From Corynespora cassiicola (taxonomy: Eukaryota > Ascomycota > Dothideomycetes > Pleosporales > Corynesporascaceae), in NCBI GenBank assembly GCA_022059125.1, contig JAEUWY010000005.1, forward strand, positions 2,232,001-2,296,000: a DNA stretch of 64,000 nt. The letters are read 5' to 3'. A program made the translations under genes and the position numbers. Below are positions 1-10,652 of this stretch, one piece after another; position 1 is the first letter of the stretch, and the number at the start of each line of letters is the position of its first letter. Below the pieces are notes generated by a model. That model was not told the origin of the DNA, did no database searches, and saw nothing but the letters and a program-made list of their open reading frames with translations.

Positions 1-1160
1 CCCGCAGGGCACTGGTTTTCAACAGGTTGCCATGGTATAAAGTGATTTAAGGATTGAGGCTCGACCTTCCTGGCGTTGATTTTGGAGACGGAGTGATGGA
101 TCCTACGATTATGAGTACAGACTAAACTCATGGAAGGATTTGGATAGTGACGGCAAGTTTAGGATGTATTCCACCTCTTATATATAGTTGAAATTTAGTG
201 CTAAAGTTTAACAAAAGTGATACATGGTGCTCCTCAGTTTGCTTTGTAATTCTGCCTGTGTGTTGTCAGAGCGTGCATGAAGACTTTCCTACCCGAGCTT
301 CCGCTAGGTAAGGAGGCGGAGATGTTAGTGCCATTCGCTGCAAGGTTGGTAATCGGCCCTGACTCCACGGAACTTCGAATTCATTCACGTCCACAGATAC
401 CCCTTCTCTCCCAGGTTGAATGACTGCTCTCACACATTTCCCGTGTGGAAACAAAGGGATTGGACATGGCCAGATGATGAAAGGGAAGATGATGCCGCTG
501 ACACCGTGTGGAAGGGGGCCAACTAGCACGTGTAGGTCTTGAATGGGTTGTTGAGGAGGGGACTTCAAACTGACCATCTGGTAGGTCGATTAGCACATGA
601 TCCAAACAAAACCCTTTTGGACGCCCTTCAACTCTATCCGAGGTGATGGTTAAAGCCTGAATTGAAAGTGATGGGAATCAAATGTGCAAGAGCTGGCGGG
701 GAAAGAGCGCGCACCACCCGTTTCCTGATGCAGCACCGCCCCAAAACCCTGGGTTCCGTGCCTCAACACCCATCTCAATCGCCATCGAGCATTCCACGCC
801 CTATCTTGCCCTCGCCATGCGGCTCTCCACATGGTCTCGACGGAGCCCGGAAGCGCCACTCGCTTGGTTATTGGCGTGCCTGCCGCATCAGCCGCGAACA
901 CCGGGACCTGATTCCTTCGCGCAAGGGGGCCTGACGAGTCACCAAATAAGATGCGTCACCACGGCTAAGCGTCCGCATGCAAGCCATGGATGATCCTCCT
1001 CCAAGCACCGCGTCCTACTCGAAGTCCTTGGTAAATCCTCCGGCTGCGAACGCGCAAGGCAGTTGCGTCTCTTTGTGCACCTCCATCGCCATGCCTTGAC
1101 CTCGCCTCGTTGCACGCACACATCCCGAGTGCCCTCCCCGCCGGAAACAGACACGGTGCG
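1..1160. other. Intergenic, no gene recognised
   Basis: No reading frame here has both an ATG start and recognisable family motifs. The short open frames on both strands overlap one another and look like chance openings. The last few hundred bases are the presumed promoter and leader of the downstream glycosyltransferase gene. Confidence 0.5.
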
Positions 1161-2828
1161 ATGATTTCTGTGCTACGTCACGCTCTTGCGGGCAGCGAGC
1201 CAGCGCTTCCCGGCAGTGCGGCAGGGCCGCGTAACATAGCTCGCGACTTCAGGCAGTGGACGCGCGCAATCTACATTGTCTTGCCCATCGTCATTCTGTT
1301 GAATTATCTCATCATATTCCACTGGCCCATCTTCGAGAGCGCCTCGCGAACCGTCTGGCCCGATCACTCGTTCCATCCCGCACCGTTTCCGCACGTTTCG
1401 CATAGTGGGGATATCGAGGGGGGAGGGAAGGAAAAGGATAAAAATGGCAAGGAGAAGGATTACTGGACGTGGGACACGCCGTCGCAGTTTGTTAAGCCTA
1501 CGCTCAATTGGAATTTGACCTCCGTAAAGGGCGGCGAGTGTGAGACGTTTCCTACGCATCTGCTACGCAAGATCCAGGTGGTGCTGAAAGTTGGTGCGGC
1601 GGATCATTGGTCGAGGACGGAAGGGCAGCTCAACAGCGTAATCAAGTGCATAGCGAATGTCATGGTGGTGTCGGATTTGAGCCATCCATATGGGACAGAG
1701 CACGAAGCCATGGACGTTTTGGCCGACTTACCAGCGGAATCGTATTTGAAGGAAGAAGATTATCAAATTTATGATCACCAGAGAAACGTCAGTATTGGGG
1801 AAGGCAAGTTGAAGCAGGGGCATGAGGGCTGGAAGATTGACAAGTATAAATTCCTCCCGGAGGTAGAAAAGGCAGTGGGAAGAAACACGGACGCCGAGTG
1901 GTACGTCTTTCTCGAGAGCGACACGTATATCTTTTGGGACAACATGTTCCGACTGCTAGAGAACTACGACCACTCCGAACCTTACTACTTTGGCTCCCCC
2001 TCTCCAGGCCGCGGAATCCCCGATTCGGAAGACCACATCTGGTTCGCATACGGCGGCTGCGGTTTCGTCCTCTCCAACGCAGCAGCGCACCGCCTCGTCG
2101 ACCGCAAGCGCAACAACGTTGGCATAAAGGGCCCCAGGTTGTCGGAAGAGTACAAGGAGGATATACAGAGAGATTGCTGTGGCGACAGCATGCTCGGCTG
2201 GGCCATCTACGACAAAGCAGGCGTCACGCTGTCAGGCCTGTGGCCCATGTTCAACCCACACAGCCTCGCCGGCCTCCCATTCGGAAAGCACTACTGGTGC
2301 GAGCCCGTAATATCTCTGCACAAGACTGCAGCCAGCGAGTTCCAAAAGTTGTGGAAATGGGAGAATAGCAGGGATCGGTCCGATGTACGTTATCCCTCTT
2401 CTCCTGTCCATCTCCCTTCCTTTTGGCTATAAAGTCGCTAACTAGTCCCACAGCGCCCTCTCCTCTACGCTGACCTCTTAGCCTATCACCGCCTGGGCAC
2501 TTTCTCCCGCCGCGAAGACTGGGACGCCGCGGACTTGGACGGCTTCACCGAGCCTGACGACCACCCCGCACATACCTCCCTCGATGCCTGCGATGCCGCC
2601 TGCAAAGCAAACGCCCAGTGCTACCAGTTCACGTGGCATGGGAAGCACTGCTACATGGCACGCAGCATCCGGCTGGGCCACCACAAGAAACCCGATGGGA
2701 AGCATGCGGAGGAGGATCGGAGGTATGTGAGTGGGTGGGATGTGGGCAAGATTGAGCGGTGGAAGGAGGAGCACAAGTGTGCGGAGGGGGCGCACTGGGT
2801 TAAGCCGAGTTTAGAACGGATTTTTTGA
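1161..2828 (+). CDS. GT31-like (fringe-type) type II membrane glycosyltransferase
   Basis: Predicted Golgi or ER membrane glycosyltransferase of the fungal GT31/DUF604 type, 532 aa. Two exons: 1161-2384 and 2454-2828. The intron of 69 bp has GTACGT, a GCTAAC branch site and CACAG, phase 0. The frame is open upstream to 1110, but the first ATG is at 1161, so I start there. A single hydrophobic anchor lies at about residues 36-54, giving a short cytosolic tail and a lumenal catalytic part. A DxD-like metal site appears in LESDTYIFWDN (about residues 250-260), followed by GGCGFVLSNAAAHRL, typical of fringe-like enzymes. The C-terminal exon has four spaced cysteines (CDAACKANAQCYQF and HCYMAR), resembling a PAN/apple-like module. 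Donor and acceptor sugars cannot be read from sequence. It is tail-to-tail with the sirtuin gene. Confidence 0.85.
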
Positions 2829-3507
2829 TGTGGATACTGGTTTTTTTTTCTTTCGTCTTATTGGGGAGGGGAGAGGTACGTGGAGCGAAGCATCTGGACG
2901 TGTTGGGTTGGCTGCATCTGAGCGGTGTTTGGGTTTGGGTTTGTCGGGCTTGGGTATTCGAAACGTACCGAATTCATGGCTGATGTGATGAGTATTGGCA
3001 AAGAGTCATATACCACGTGGATGAAATGTTTACTTCAATGTCATGTTGCTTCGCTCGTATGCAAGAGCACGGCTCACCTTCTCTTAAGCGTCGTGGGGCG
3101 ATCTAGGTCGGTTCAACTCTGTCGTTCACAAAGCTCTGGTGGTAGCCAATTTCTTCCGGGCTGTCCCATCCATTCATGGTAACCTATTCTTGATCAATTC
3201 GAAGAGCTGAATTCACCCTATGCAGCGCCACTGCCTGCGAGTGAACATACCTCCATAAGAGGGAAAACGATGACACAATGCCCAATTGCATCCCGCCAGT
3301 ACCGATTGAACGTTACTGTCTTCGTTCGGAGATTATCCCACAAATTATCAAATATATCATAGCACACACGTATACTTGTCAATTAGATTGTCATTCATCG
3401 TCTAATCATTACCACAACATCGACCGTAGGTCATGCTCACAATTACAAGTCCACAATCACACGGTATCACCCAATTCCAACGCCCCCGATGCCCTTGCCA
3501 ATGTCAT
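2829..3507. other. Convergent intergenic region
   Basis: Region between the ends of two convergent genes. It probably holds both 3' UTRs. I see no further gene. Confidence 0.5.
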
Positions 3508-4662
3508 CTATGCCCTCTCCTCGGCAAGATCCCTCATCTCAATAATCTCGCCAATCTCGCCCTTCAAAATCTCCGGTAGGATCTGGGCAGCATCGCCCTC
3601 GAAGAACCAATCCCTTTCAGACATGCCACTGGCAGGTTCATCATTCCTGTCCATGTTGATGACGGCCACGCGGGCCCCTTTGGCGCGCGCGTCATCCACA
3701 TACCCCGCAGCGGGATACACCTTTGCGCTGGTGCCAATCACCATGATGAGGTCGATCGGCCTATGGTCGTGGTCGACCCAAGCCTCAACGTCGGCCATGA
3801 CATCGCGAGGCAGCATCTCGCCGAACCAGACGACGCCAGGGCGCAGCAGACCCTGCTTGCAAGTGGGACATTTGGGGAGGTGTGCGTAGTCGAGCTCCGG
3901 GAGAGCGACGCTGGGGTCCGAGATGTCGAGTTCGCGGGCGCGGGCATTTTGCACCGACTCGAAGGAGGGCGCTTCGCTGGCGCTGGGGTCGAGGTCGGCA
4001 GTGGTGGGAATGGCGAGGGCGGGGACGATGGGGTCGGTATAGTTGTTGCGCTCGATATGGGTGCAAAAGAAGTCGGAGCACTTGACGTCAAAGAGTGAGC
4101 CGTGGAGGAGTTTAAGGGTCTCGGCAGGGTGGCCGGCGCGAGGTGAGAGGCCTGTGAGGTCAGTCGGGGCTCAGGAGAGGTATCCTTGTAGCTGGAGCGA
4201 GACAAAATGATTAGGTGGGGCGAAGTTGCTTGGGTTTGTTTGCTGCTTGCTTTGGCCTCGACGCAGCAGGGAACCAAAGTGATGCAGAGCGGGGAAGACA
4301 GAGAGAGCAAACGCACCGTCGACATTCTGACTGAGAGTGAGGAAGTCGGGCCCCTTCTTCTTTGCAAGCTCTGCGAGGGCGTAGTGGGCGGGATTGGGCT
4401 TTGCCTGCAGCGCCATGTGCCGCCTGTAGCTGTAGAACTGCCACACCAGTCCCGGGTCTCTCGAGAAAGCTTGCGGCGTGGCTAGGGCGGTGGCATCATT
4501 CTTCCTCCACAGCCCCCCAGCTCCTCTGAAGGTAGGGAGGCCGGAAGAGGCAGACAGGCCCGCGCCCAGCAGTGCAAGTACGCGCTTGGACTGCTTCAAG
4601 TGGGCGTGGAAGCTCTCGAGATCGTGCGGGGGAACGACAGGTCGGGCGGCCGAGGAGGCCAT
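3508..4662 (-). CDS. SIRT5-like class III sirtuin, NAD-dependent protein deacylase
   Basis: 329 aa from two exons, 4662-4317 and 4151-3508. The intron of 165 bp (GTGCGT...CACAG, phase 1) is longer than most here. The Rossmann NAD site is GAGLSASSGLPTFRG (residues 33-47), with SQNVDG at 111-116. Catalytic His132 lies in LLHGS. Zinc ligands are C140/C145 and C210/C213. The segment QFYSYRRH carries Y77 and R80, at the spacing of the Tyr/Arg pair that in SIRT5 binds succinyl and malonyl groups. Desuccinylase/demalonylase activity is therefore more likely than plain deacetylase activity (family knowledge, not shown here). The N-terminus is not a clear mitochondrial presequence. The gene is divergent from ICP55 and shares a 362-bp promoter region with it. 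ATG 4662 is the only reasonable start before the NAD motif. Confidence 0.9.
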
Positions 4663-5024
4663 GCTGCGAGCGAGGAGCGGTAGTGGTGAGATGGCGGAGG
4701 TTGCGCGAGCAGAGTGCGGAGTGTGGCGGGCGGGAGGGTCATGTATGCGCGTGGTTGTTGGCAAGAATGGGGGGTAAATATGGTGGGGTGGAGGGAGGCA
4801 GCTGCGGTGCCACGAGCGCGAGGTCCGGGGGAGCCTGGAGGTGCCTGGAGGTGCCTGGCGCTTTTGCTGGGCACATCTGGGGCACCCCTGCCGCTGCCGG
4901 GCCGCTCTGTTATCGATAACACCGCCAGCGAGTAGCATCTCGTCTAATGCGCCTTGGTAACGTGAGCTCTCGTTCACTCCTCGTCGAGCGCCCCAGAGCC
5001 CCAGAGCCTGTATATTGCGCACCA
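4663..5024. promoter_or_regulatory. Bidirectional promoter with a perfect GTTATCGATAAC palindrome
   Basis: This 362-bp gap separates two divergent start codons. At 4909-4920 there is a perfect 12-bp palindrome, GTTATCGATAAC, which also reads as two overlapping GATA cores. It is about 105 bp from the ICP55 ATG and 247 bp from the sirtuin ATG. A shared regulatory role is inference. Confidence 0.5.
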
Positions 5025-6709
5025 ATGGCCCTGTCCTTCCGTCTCGCGCGCCCCCTACAGCGACAACGCTGGCGTGTCCCGCTAGCCAGGCCCCAGACAA
5101 GGTGCTACAGCGCTGTCAACGCCGCCGAGCTGCGCTTTGGACAGCCGCTGCACGAGACGCACCCGCATTTGCTGAAGTCGGGCGAGGGTACGCTCAATTG
5201 GCCCCAGGACCCACAGTTTGGACATGTACTGACGGCCTGTACAGTCACGCCAGGTATATCTGCCCTCGAATACCACCAGCGCCGTCTGCAGCTCGCCAAA
5301 TCCCTCCCGCCGAACTCGATCGCTGTTCTCGCCGGAAACGAGGTCAAGTACCGCTCGGGTGCCGTCTTCTACAAATTCCACCAGGACCCCGACTTTTTTT
5401 ATTTGACTGGTGCGCACGCAGGGTGATGTCGCAGAATTGGGGCTGAGGATTACAGGTTTCAATGAGCCGGATGCGCTTGCTATAATAGGTACACCCATCC
5501 TGCCTGCGTGCTTGGGTAGCAAACAAGGGCTGATTCAGTGCAGAAAAGGACGGCGAGGAAGATTTCAACTTCCACCTCTATGTCCGCCCCAAGGACCCAA
5601 AGGCCGAGTTGTGGGAGGGCGCTCGCTCCGGAATTGACGCCGCCGAGGATGTCTTCAACGCCGATACGACTGGTGACGTGAACGACTTGCCCAAGATACT
5701 GCCCGAGGTGTTGAAGAGAGCCAAGGAGGTGTATACCGATCTGCCGGGCAACAAGATATCACGAAACATACTGTCAAGATACCTGTCAGGTTCGGAGCCA
5801 GCGCGGACTGGAGGCATCGCAAATGTCTTCCGGGACGCCAAAGTGCCCGTCAAGTCGCTGCGGCCGTTTGTGAACGAGTTGAGGGTCATAAAAAGTGAAG
5901 CCGAGATCCAAAACATGCGAAAGGCGGGTCAGCACAGCGGCCGTGCCATCACGGATGCTATGCGCCAGAGTTTTACCATGGAGAAGGATCTCGATTCGTT
6001 CCTCGACTATTGGTTCAAGCAGGACGGCTGCGATGGCGCAGCCTACATTCCCGTTGTCGCCGGAGGCATCAACGCCAACACGATCCATTACGTCACCAAT
6101 GACATGCCACTCAATTCGGGCGAGCTCGTCCTGGTGGATGCTGGTGCCGAGTATGGTGGTTACATCACTGACATCTCCCGTTCATGGCCCGTCAACGGAA
6201 AGTTCTCGCCCGCCCAGAAAGACATATACCAGCTCCTCTTGAACGTTCAAAGGTCTTGCGTATCTCTTTGCCACGTCAACTCCAACCTCACGCTCGACAA
6301 GCTCCATAAGATTGCCTCGAACTCCCTTACCGAGGGGCTCAAGAGCCTGGGCTTCGACATGTCCAACGATGCCATATACACGATTTTCCCACACCATGTG
6401 GGGCACTACATCGGCCTGGACGTTCATGACTGCCCGGGGTTTCCTAGAAGTAGACCGTTCGAGAAGGGGATGTGTGTCACTGTCGAACCAGGAATTTACG
6501 TACCAGACGATGAACGATGGCCGAAGTGGGCGAGAGGAATTGGCATGAGAATCGAGGATAGTGTCTGCATCGACGAAGACAGCCCCTATGTACTCAGCAC
6601 CGAGGCAGTCAAGGAAGTAAGTATCCAAACATTGGACAAGTCGATCGGTATTGACCACACTCAGATTGACGACATTGAAGCCCTTAGAGGCAGGGAATCT
6701 AAAATTTAG
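5025..6709 (+). CDS. ICP55: Intermediate-cleaving peptidase 55 (M24B aminopeptidase P family), mitochondrial
   Basis: 511 aa, about the length of yeast Icp55. In that family the enzyme removes one residue from presequence-processed mitochondrial proteins and so stabilises them. Exons: 5025-5409, 5456-5488, 5544-6616 and 6665-6709. The last intron (48 bp, GTAAGT...CTCAG) is a multiple of three and easily read through; removing it gives the expected VKEIDDIEALR ending. The N-terminus (MALSFRLARPLQRQRW) is a classic arginine-rich presequence. Metal-binding motifs are visible: LVDAGAEYGGY, TDISRSWP, HHVGHYIGLDVHD, TVEPGIY and GMRIEDSV. An upstream in-frame ATG at 4947 would bury the presequence, so 5025 is preferred. 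Confidence 0.9.
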
Positions 6710-7843
6710 GATACAAAAGCATTTGGGTAATTTTGGCGCATATGTATGACTACTTTTCAGCTGTATATAGGATCCACTCCATTCGATCTCAATTCTATGT
6801 ATAGCCAGCTTGCATCTAACCATAGAGCAACCCGGACATCAACGTTCTGCTGAGTGCGCCTCACTATCCGGCCAAGGTTGCCTGGCCCACATTCAGTAGA
6901 GGATCATCAACACATTGTTCATCACCTCCACAAGACAAGAGGTACAAGCTCAATCGTTCTGCAGATCTCGTGCAAATCGTTCGGCACGTTCTCCACCCGT
7001 CCATACTGCCCTCGCTATAGGGTGCGTTCACCCACGTGCTATAATCCTTGAGTTAATGCTCGGCCCGAGCGCCACACCTCCGGAGCCCTGACGTTTGACA
7101 TGAGACCATTCACGACCCAAAGTCTCGCCTCGCGTTCAACCCCCCTCTTTTCCCCTCTTTTAACCCACATTCAGCAGACTGAGGCAGGTCCGTTCATGCC
7201 TTCTCCGACGCCACACGATTGATTCATATTGAGCTTTGGGCTTCCCTAGCCACACTACGACACATCATACTCTGCACGTTGCAGTTGTTGGTCATTCCTA
7301 ACCACGTTTCTCAGGCTGAAACACGCGCAAGTTTGCAACTGTGTGAAAATCTCCGACTACGCCAAGGCAGCCAAGGCAAAACGGAGGATCAGGCCAGTTC
7401 GGCCTTCGAAACCAGGAAGATCTAGCGGGCGCAAAGGTTAAGAGACGGCCTATTTTAATGCGGGTTGTGTGATGTATGGCCACGTCCAATTACAGAGCGA
7501 GAATGCCCAGAGCTTCGCGACAAAGCCCAGCAAAATCTGACGATGTTGTCAAGAGTCTGTCAGACCTTTAGCTCAATGTCAGAAACCACACTCATTGCCT
7601 GAAGTCCCAAGGCTGGATGGCATACAGACAAGAGTATAAAGACAGCCAAGGACTCGCAGGTAGCCAGCTTCATCATCATCAGCCTCATCAGATTTTCCTA
7701 CCCGTCTTTGATTGTCTGTCCTTTCTATTCGGCTACGCTGGGAGTAGTCTCGTTCTTTCTAATCATAACCTTTCTTCCATAATCAACGCCCTTCAAATCT
7801 TGCTCTCCCAGCTTTGTTCTCCTAGCAACCACTATCTGTCAAT
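6710..7843. other. Intergenic, with leader of the secreted repeat gene
   Basis: No gene recognised. The distal part holds a pyrimidine-rich leader (about 7660-7843) and a TATA-like box, both belonging to the secreted protein gene that follows. Confidence 0.5.
7635..7640 (+). promoter_or_regulatory. TATA-like box TATAAA
   Basis: TATAAA about 205 bp before the ATG at 7844, followed by a CT-rich stretch typical of strongly expressed fungal genes. The transcription start is not determined. Confidence 0.4.
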
Positions 7844-8752
7844 ATGCGTTCGATTCTTCTCACCTCCGCCGCCGCCGTTTTCCTCGGCATTGCTGCTGCC
7901 GCTCCTGCTGCCGTCCCTATTCCCCAGTCGGACATCATCTCGCAGCTTCAAGAGACCTTTGACCGCGACAACCCCAACGGAACCCCGACTGATGCCGGTA
8001 ACCCTGACGACCTCAACGGAGATGGCGTGATCAATGTCTTCGAGGCCGGTGCTCAGGCAAGCAAGCGGGGTCTTGAGGCCATGCAGAAGAGGCAACGAGG
8101 AGGGAAGGGCAAGGGCAAGGGCAAGGGTCGCGGCGGAGCCGGTGCCGGCGCAGGTGCTGGTGCTGGTGCTGGCGGCGCCAATGGGGGCAACGCTGCTGCC
8201 GCCGCTGGTGGTGCAGCTGCAAAGGCTAACGGCAATAACAACAACAACCAGAACGCAAATGCCAATGGAAACCAAAACGCCAATGGCAATGCCAACAACC
8301 AGAATGCAAATGCCAATGGGAACCAAAACGCCAATGGCAACGCCAACAACAATAACAACAACAACGCTGATGCTGGAGCTGCACTCGGTGGCGATGGCCA
8401 GCCCGCTCAAGGATCTCAAGTTGCTGATCTAGGCGCCATTGCTGCAGAGAACGCTGCCAACGGTGTTGGCGGGGATGCGAATGCCAACAACGGTAACGCG
8501 AACAACGGCAACGCGAACAACGGCAACGCAAACAACGGCAACGCGAACAACGGCAACGCAAACAACGGCAACGCGAACAACGGCAACGCAAACAACGGCA
8601 ACGCAAACAACGCTGATGCTAATGGCAATGCGAACAACAATGCCAATGCCAATGCGAACAACAATGCCAATGCCAATGCGAACAACAACGCCAATGCCAA
8701 TGCTGGAAACGGTGGACAGGGAGCAGGCAAGAACGCCGGCAAGAACAACTAA
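7844..8752 (+). CDS. Secreted Asn/Ala/Gly-rich repeat protein with a dockerin/EF-hand-like loop and Kex2 sites
   Basis: 302 aa, intronless. A signal peptide (MRSILLTSAAAVFLGIAAAA) is followed by an acidic segment. Residues 56-67, DLNGDGVINVFE, match the canonical calcium loop D-x-N-x-D-G-x-I-x-x-x-E seen in EF-hands and dockerins. Two dibasic sites, KR at 74-75 and KR at 82-83, are candidate Kex2 cleavage points. After them come a GKGKGKGK basic run, a GAGAGAG run and a long Asn-rich tail. The tail includes about nine NANNG units encoded by a 15-bp minisatellite and later NNANANA units. Function is unknown. A secreted, processed, possibly cell-wall or matrix protein is inference. The tandem DNA repeats should make its length vary between strains. 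Confidence 0.85.
   Translation: MRSILLTSAAAVFLGIAAAAPAAVPIPQSDIISQLQETFDRDNPNGTPTDAGNPDDLNGDGVINVFEAGAQASKRGLEAMQKRQRGGKGKGKGKGRGGAGAGAGAGAGAGGANGGNAAAAAGGAAAKANGNNNNNQNANANGNQNANGNANNQNANANGNQNANGNANNNNNNNADAGAALGGDGQPAQGSQVADLGAIAAENAANGVGGDANANNGNANNGNANNGNANNGNANNGNANNGNANNGNANNGNANNADANGNANNNANANANNNANANANNNANANAGNGGQGAGKNAGKNN
8484..8606 (+). repeat. 15-bp minisatellite encoding NANNG
   Basis: In-frame tandem units of the form AACAACGGCAACGCR, about eight or nine copies, some alternating GCG and GCA at the Ala codon. An earlier pair of 51-bp units (about 8245-8346) encodes the NQNANANGNQNANGNAN segment. Confidence 0.85.
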
Positions 8753-9773
8753 TACACAGGCCGAGCATTTTCTTTCGCAGCTCTTAGGGGCTCACCTCAG
8801 CAGCGCTGAGGTTTATTTCATGATCTTTATGCCTTTCAAGTATCCAATAAAAATTTCCATTCTTATTCCAAAATTCAAACTCTTCTTCAATTCTTACAGT
8901 CTCTCTCGCCATCTATTGTTCAGATCAGAGGTACGCTTTGGTTTTCTTTTGGGACTGGATGGTGGACGCTCATTTGGGATGCGTACCTCGTGCAACCGCT
9001 TACGAATTCACGGTTATATGATATGATGGGGAGGCGCCCTCTGGTTTCACTCTTTATGACAGCAATTACTGGCTTATTCAATGCTTCGTGTACACTCATT
9101 TGGGATACACGTACTTTCAATAGAGTCGCGGCATCCGTTCATTCTCTTCGGCGGAGGCGCCTTTGGCTATCAACAGGCAGAATATTTATTTGGCGATGCC
9201 GGATCCATATGAGAAAAAAAGTTCCTGCGGAATTCTTAGTTTCCAAAGCGTATTTGTGGAATTGAAGTGAACTGCAGCTGCATATGATGTTGGCATAAAC
9301 TCGCCCGCCGGCGAAATCAATTATTACCTGATCGGGAAAGCGGACGCGGCCCCGCAATTCGAGGAGAAAAACGCCATGACACGTGATGATGCCCCCACTT
9401 CTCCTGGTACGCGTTTATCTGAGAACGCTGACTCTTCGATACAAACCAATCATCCTGTTTTCAATTGCTTGCGTGCATCAATCGAAGAAACTGATATAAA
9501 AAGCCCTGTCTTTATTGAACATAAGATCTGTGCCCCGTCTTTCAAGAAGACAGAACTAGGTACACATACCGGCTGCAAACACGCTGTGATTTGCAATACG
9601 GTTGAGCAATTGCGTAAGTGGGTCGACAAGCTCATTGAGTAACGTTTATATCACCAGGTCATCATTAGCATCACCTTTGATTTCAAATACTTCCCGAGTT
9701 CTTTGGTTTCAGTCTCAAAGTACTGACCTCCCCCAGCACACCCACCCAACAACACATCACCCCCATCACCACC
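8753..9773. other. Intergenic
   Basis: An 88-codon open frame at 9376-9642 has an ATG but no recognisable motif, signal peptide or membrane segment, so I do not call it a gene. The rest is presumed 3' UTR and the promoter of the glyoxalase-fold gene. Confidence 0.4.
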
Positions 9774-10652
9774 ATGGCCCATCCCCAGCTCGACCACCTG
9801 ATCCTCTTCCTCCCCTCAGACCCCGCCACCGGCCTCCCCGCCATCCCCTCCTTCTTCCAATCCAACTTCACCCTCACGCCCGGCGGCACCCACGCCGACG
9901 GCCTAACCTCGAACACGCTCATCCTCCTCGCCGACGGCGTCTACATCGAGCTCATCTCCTTCATCAACCCGGACTCGGCCTCGGAGGCGATCCAGCATCA
10001 CTGGTGGGGCCCCGACGCCCAGCGCCAGGGATGGGCAGACTGGTGCCTCACGACGCCGCCCTCGACCTCGGCGGAGCACAACTTTGCCGCCCTCAAGGCC
10101 AAGGGGCTGGCGTACCAGGAGCCGCGCAAGGGGGCGAGGAAGAGGGCCGACGGCGTAGAGGTCCGGTGGGCGGTTACGTTCCCCGAGGGCGCGGATGGGG
10201 GCCAGGTTGTGCGGGGGCAGGTGCCGTTTTGGTGCCACGATGATACGCCGAGGGAGGTGCGGGTTCCGGGGACGGCGGAGAGGGTGGGGCATGCGAGTGG
10301 GGTGTTGGGAGTGAAGAGGTTGAGCGTTGTGGTGAGGGATCAAGAGCGCTTGGATGAGGTGAGGAGGACGTATCAGGGGCTTTTTGGGGACGAGAATGCC
10401 GTGGCGGTGGGAGATGAGGTTAGATTTGAGGTCGGGAGGGTGAAGGATGTGGCTGGGTTGGAGGGGGGTGCGACTATTGTTCTGAGATTGCCGCGGAACG
10501 AAACGGAAGCAGGAAAGGTGAAGGAAAGGGGCTTCTGGTATGGGGATGTGGTTCTAGCGGCAAAGAAAGATGGAAAAGAGAAGGGCGCTGTAGAGAGGGT
10601 TGATGGCGAGGCAGAGAATGATGTGGACGGAATCTGGGTCGAATATGTGTAG
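9774..10652 (+). CDS. Glyoxalase-like domain protein (Glyoxalase_3 type)
   Basis: 292 aa, intronless, with the ATG in a good context (CACCATGG). The N-terminal LDHLILFLPS and the following segments LTPGGTHADGLTSNTLILLADGVY, ELISF and HHWWGPDAQRQGWADW match the fungal Glyoxalase_3 (vicinal oxygen chelate fold) family. The second half contains SGVLGVKRLSVVVRD, consistent with a second beta-alpha-beta module. Members are mostly uncharacterised cytosolic proteins. Substrate and metal are unknown. The 5' half is very C-rich at third positions while the 3' half is G-rich, a compositional shift inside one gene. Confidence 0.8.
   Translation: MAHPQLDHLILFLPSDPATGLPAIPSFFQSNFTLTPGGTHADGLTSNTLILLADGVYIELISFINPDSASEAIQHHWWGPDAQRQGWADWCLTTPPSTSAEHNFAALKAKGLAYQEPRKGARKRADGVEVRWAVTFPEGADGGQVVRGQVPFWCHDDTPREVRVPGTAERVGHASGVLGVKRLSVVVRDQERLDEVRRTYQGLFGDENAVAVGDEVRFEVGRVKDVAGLEGGATIVLRLPRNETEAGKVKERGFWYGDVVLAAKKDGKEKGAVERVDGEAENDVDGIWVEYV

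Noticed and set aside
9376..9642. 88-codon ATG open frame
   Set aside because: No signal peptide, domain or codon-bias support; could be chance.
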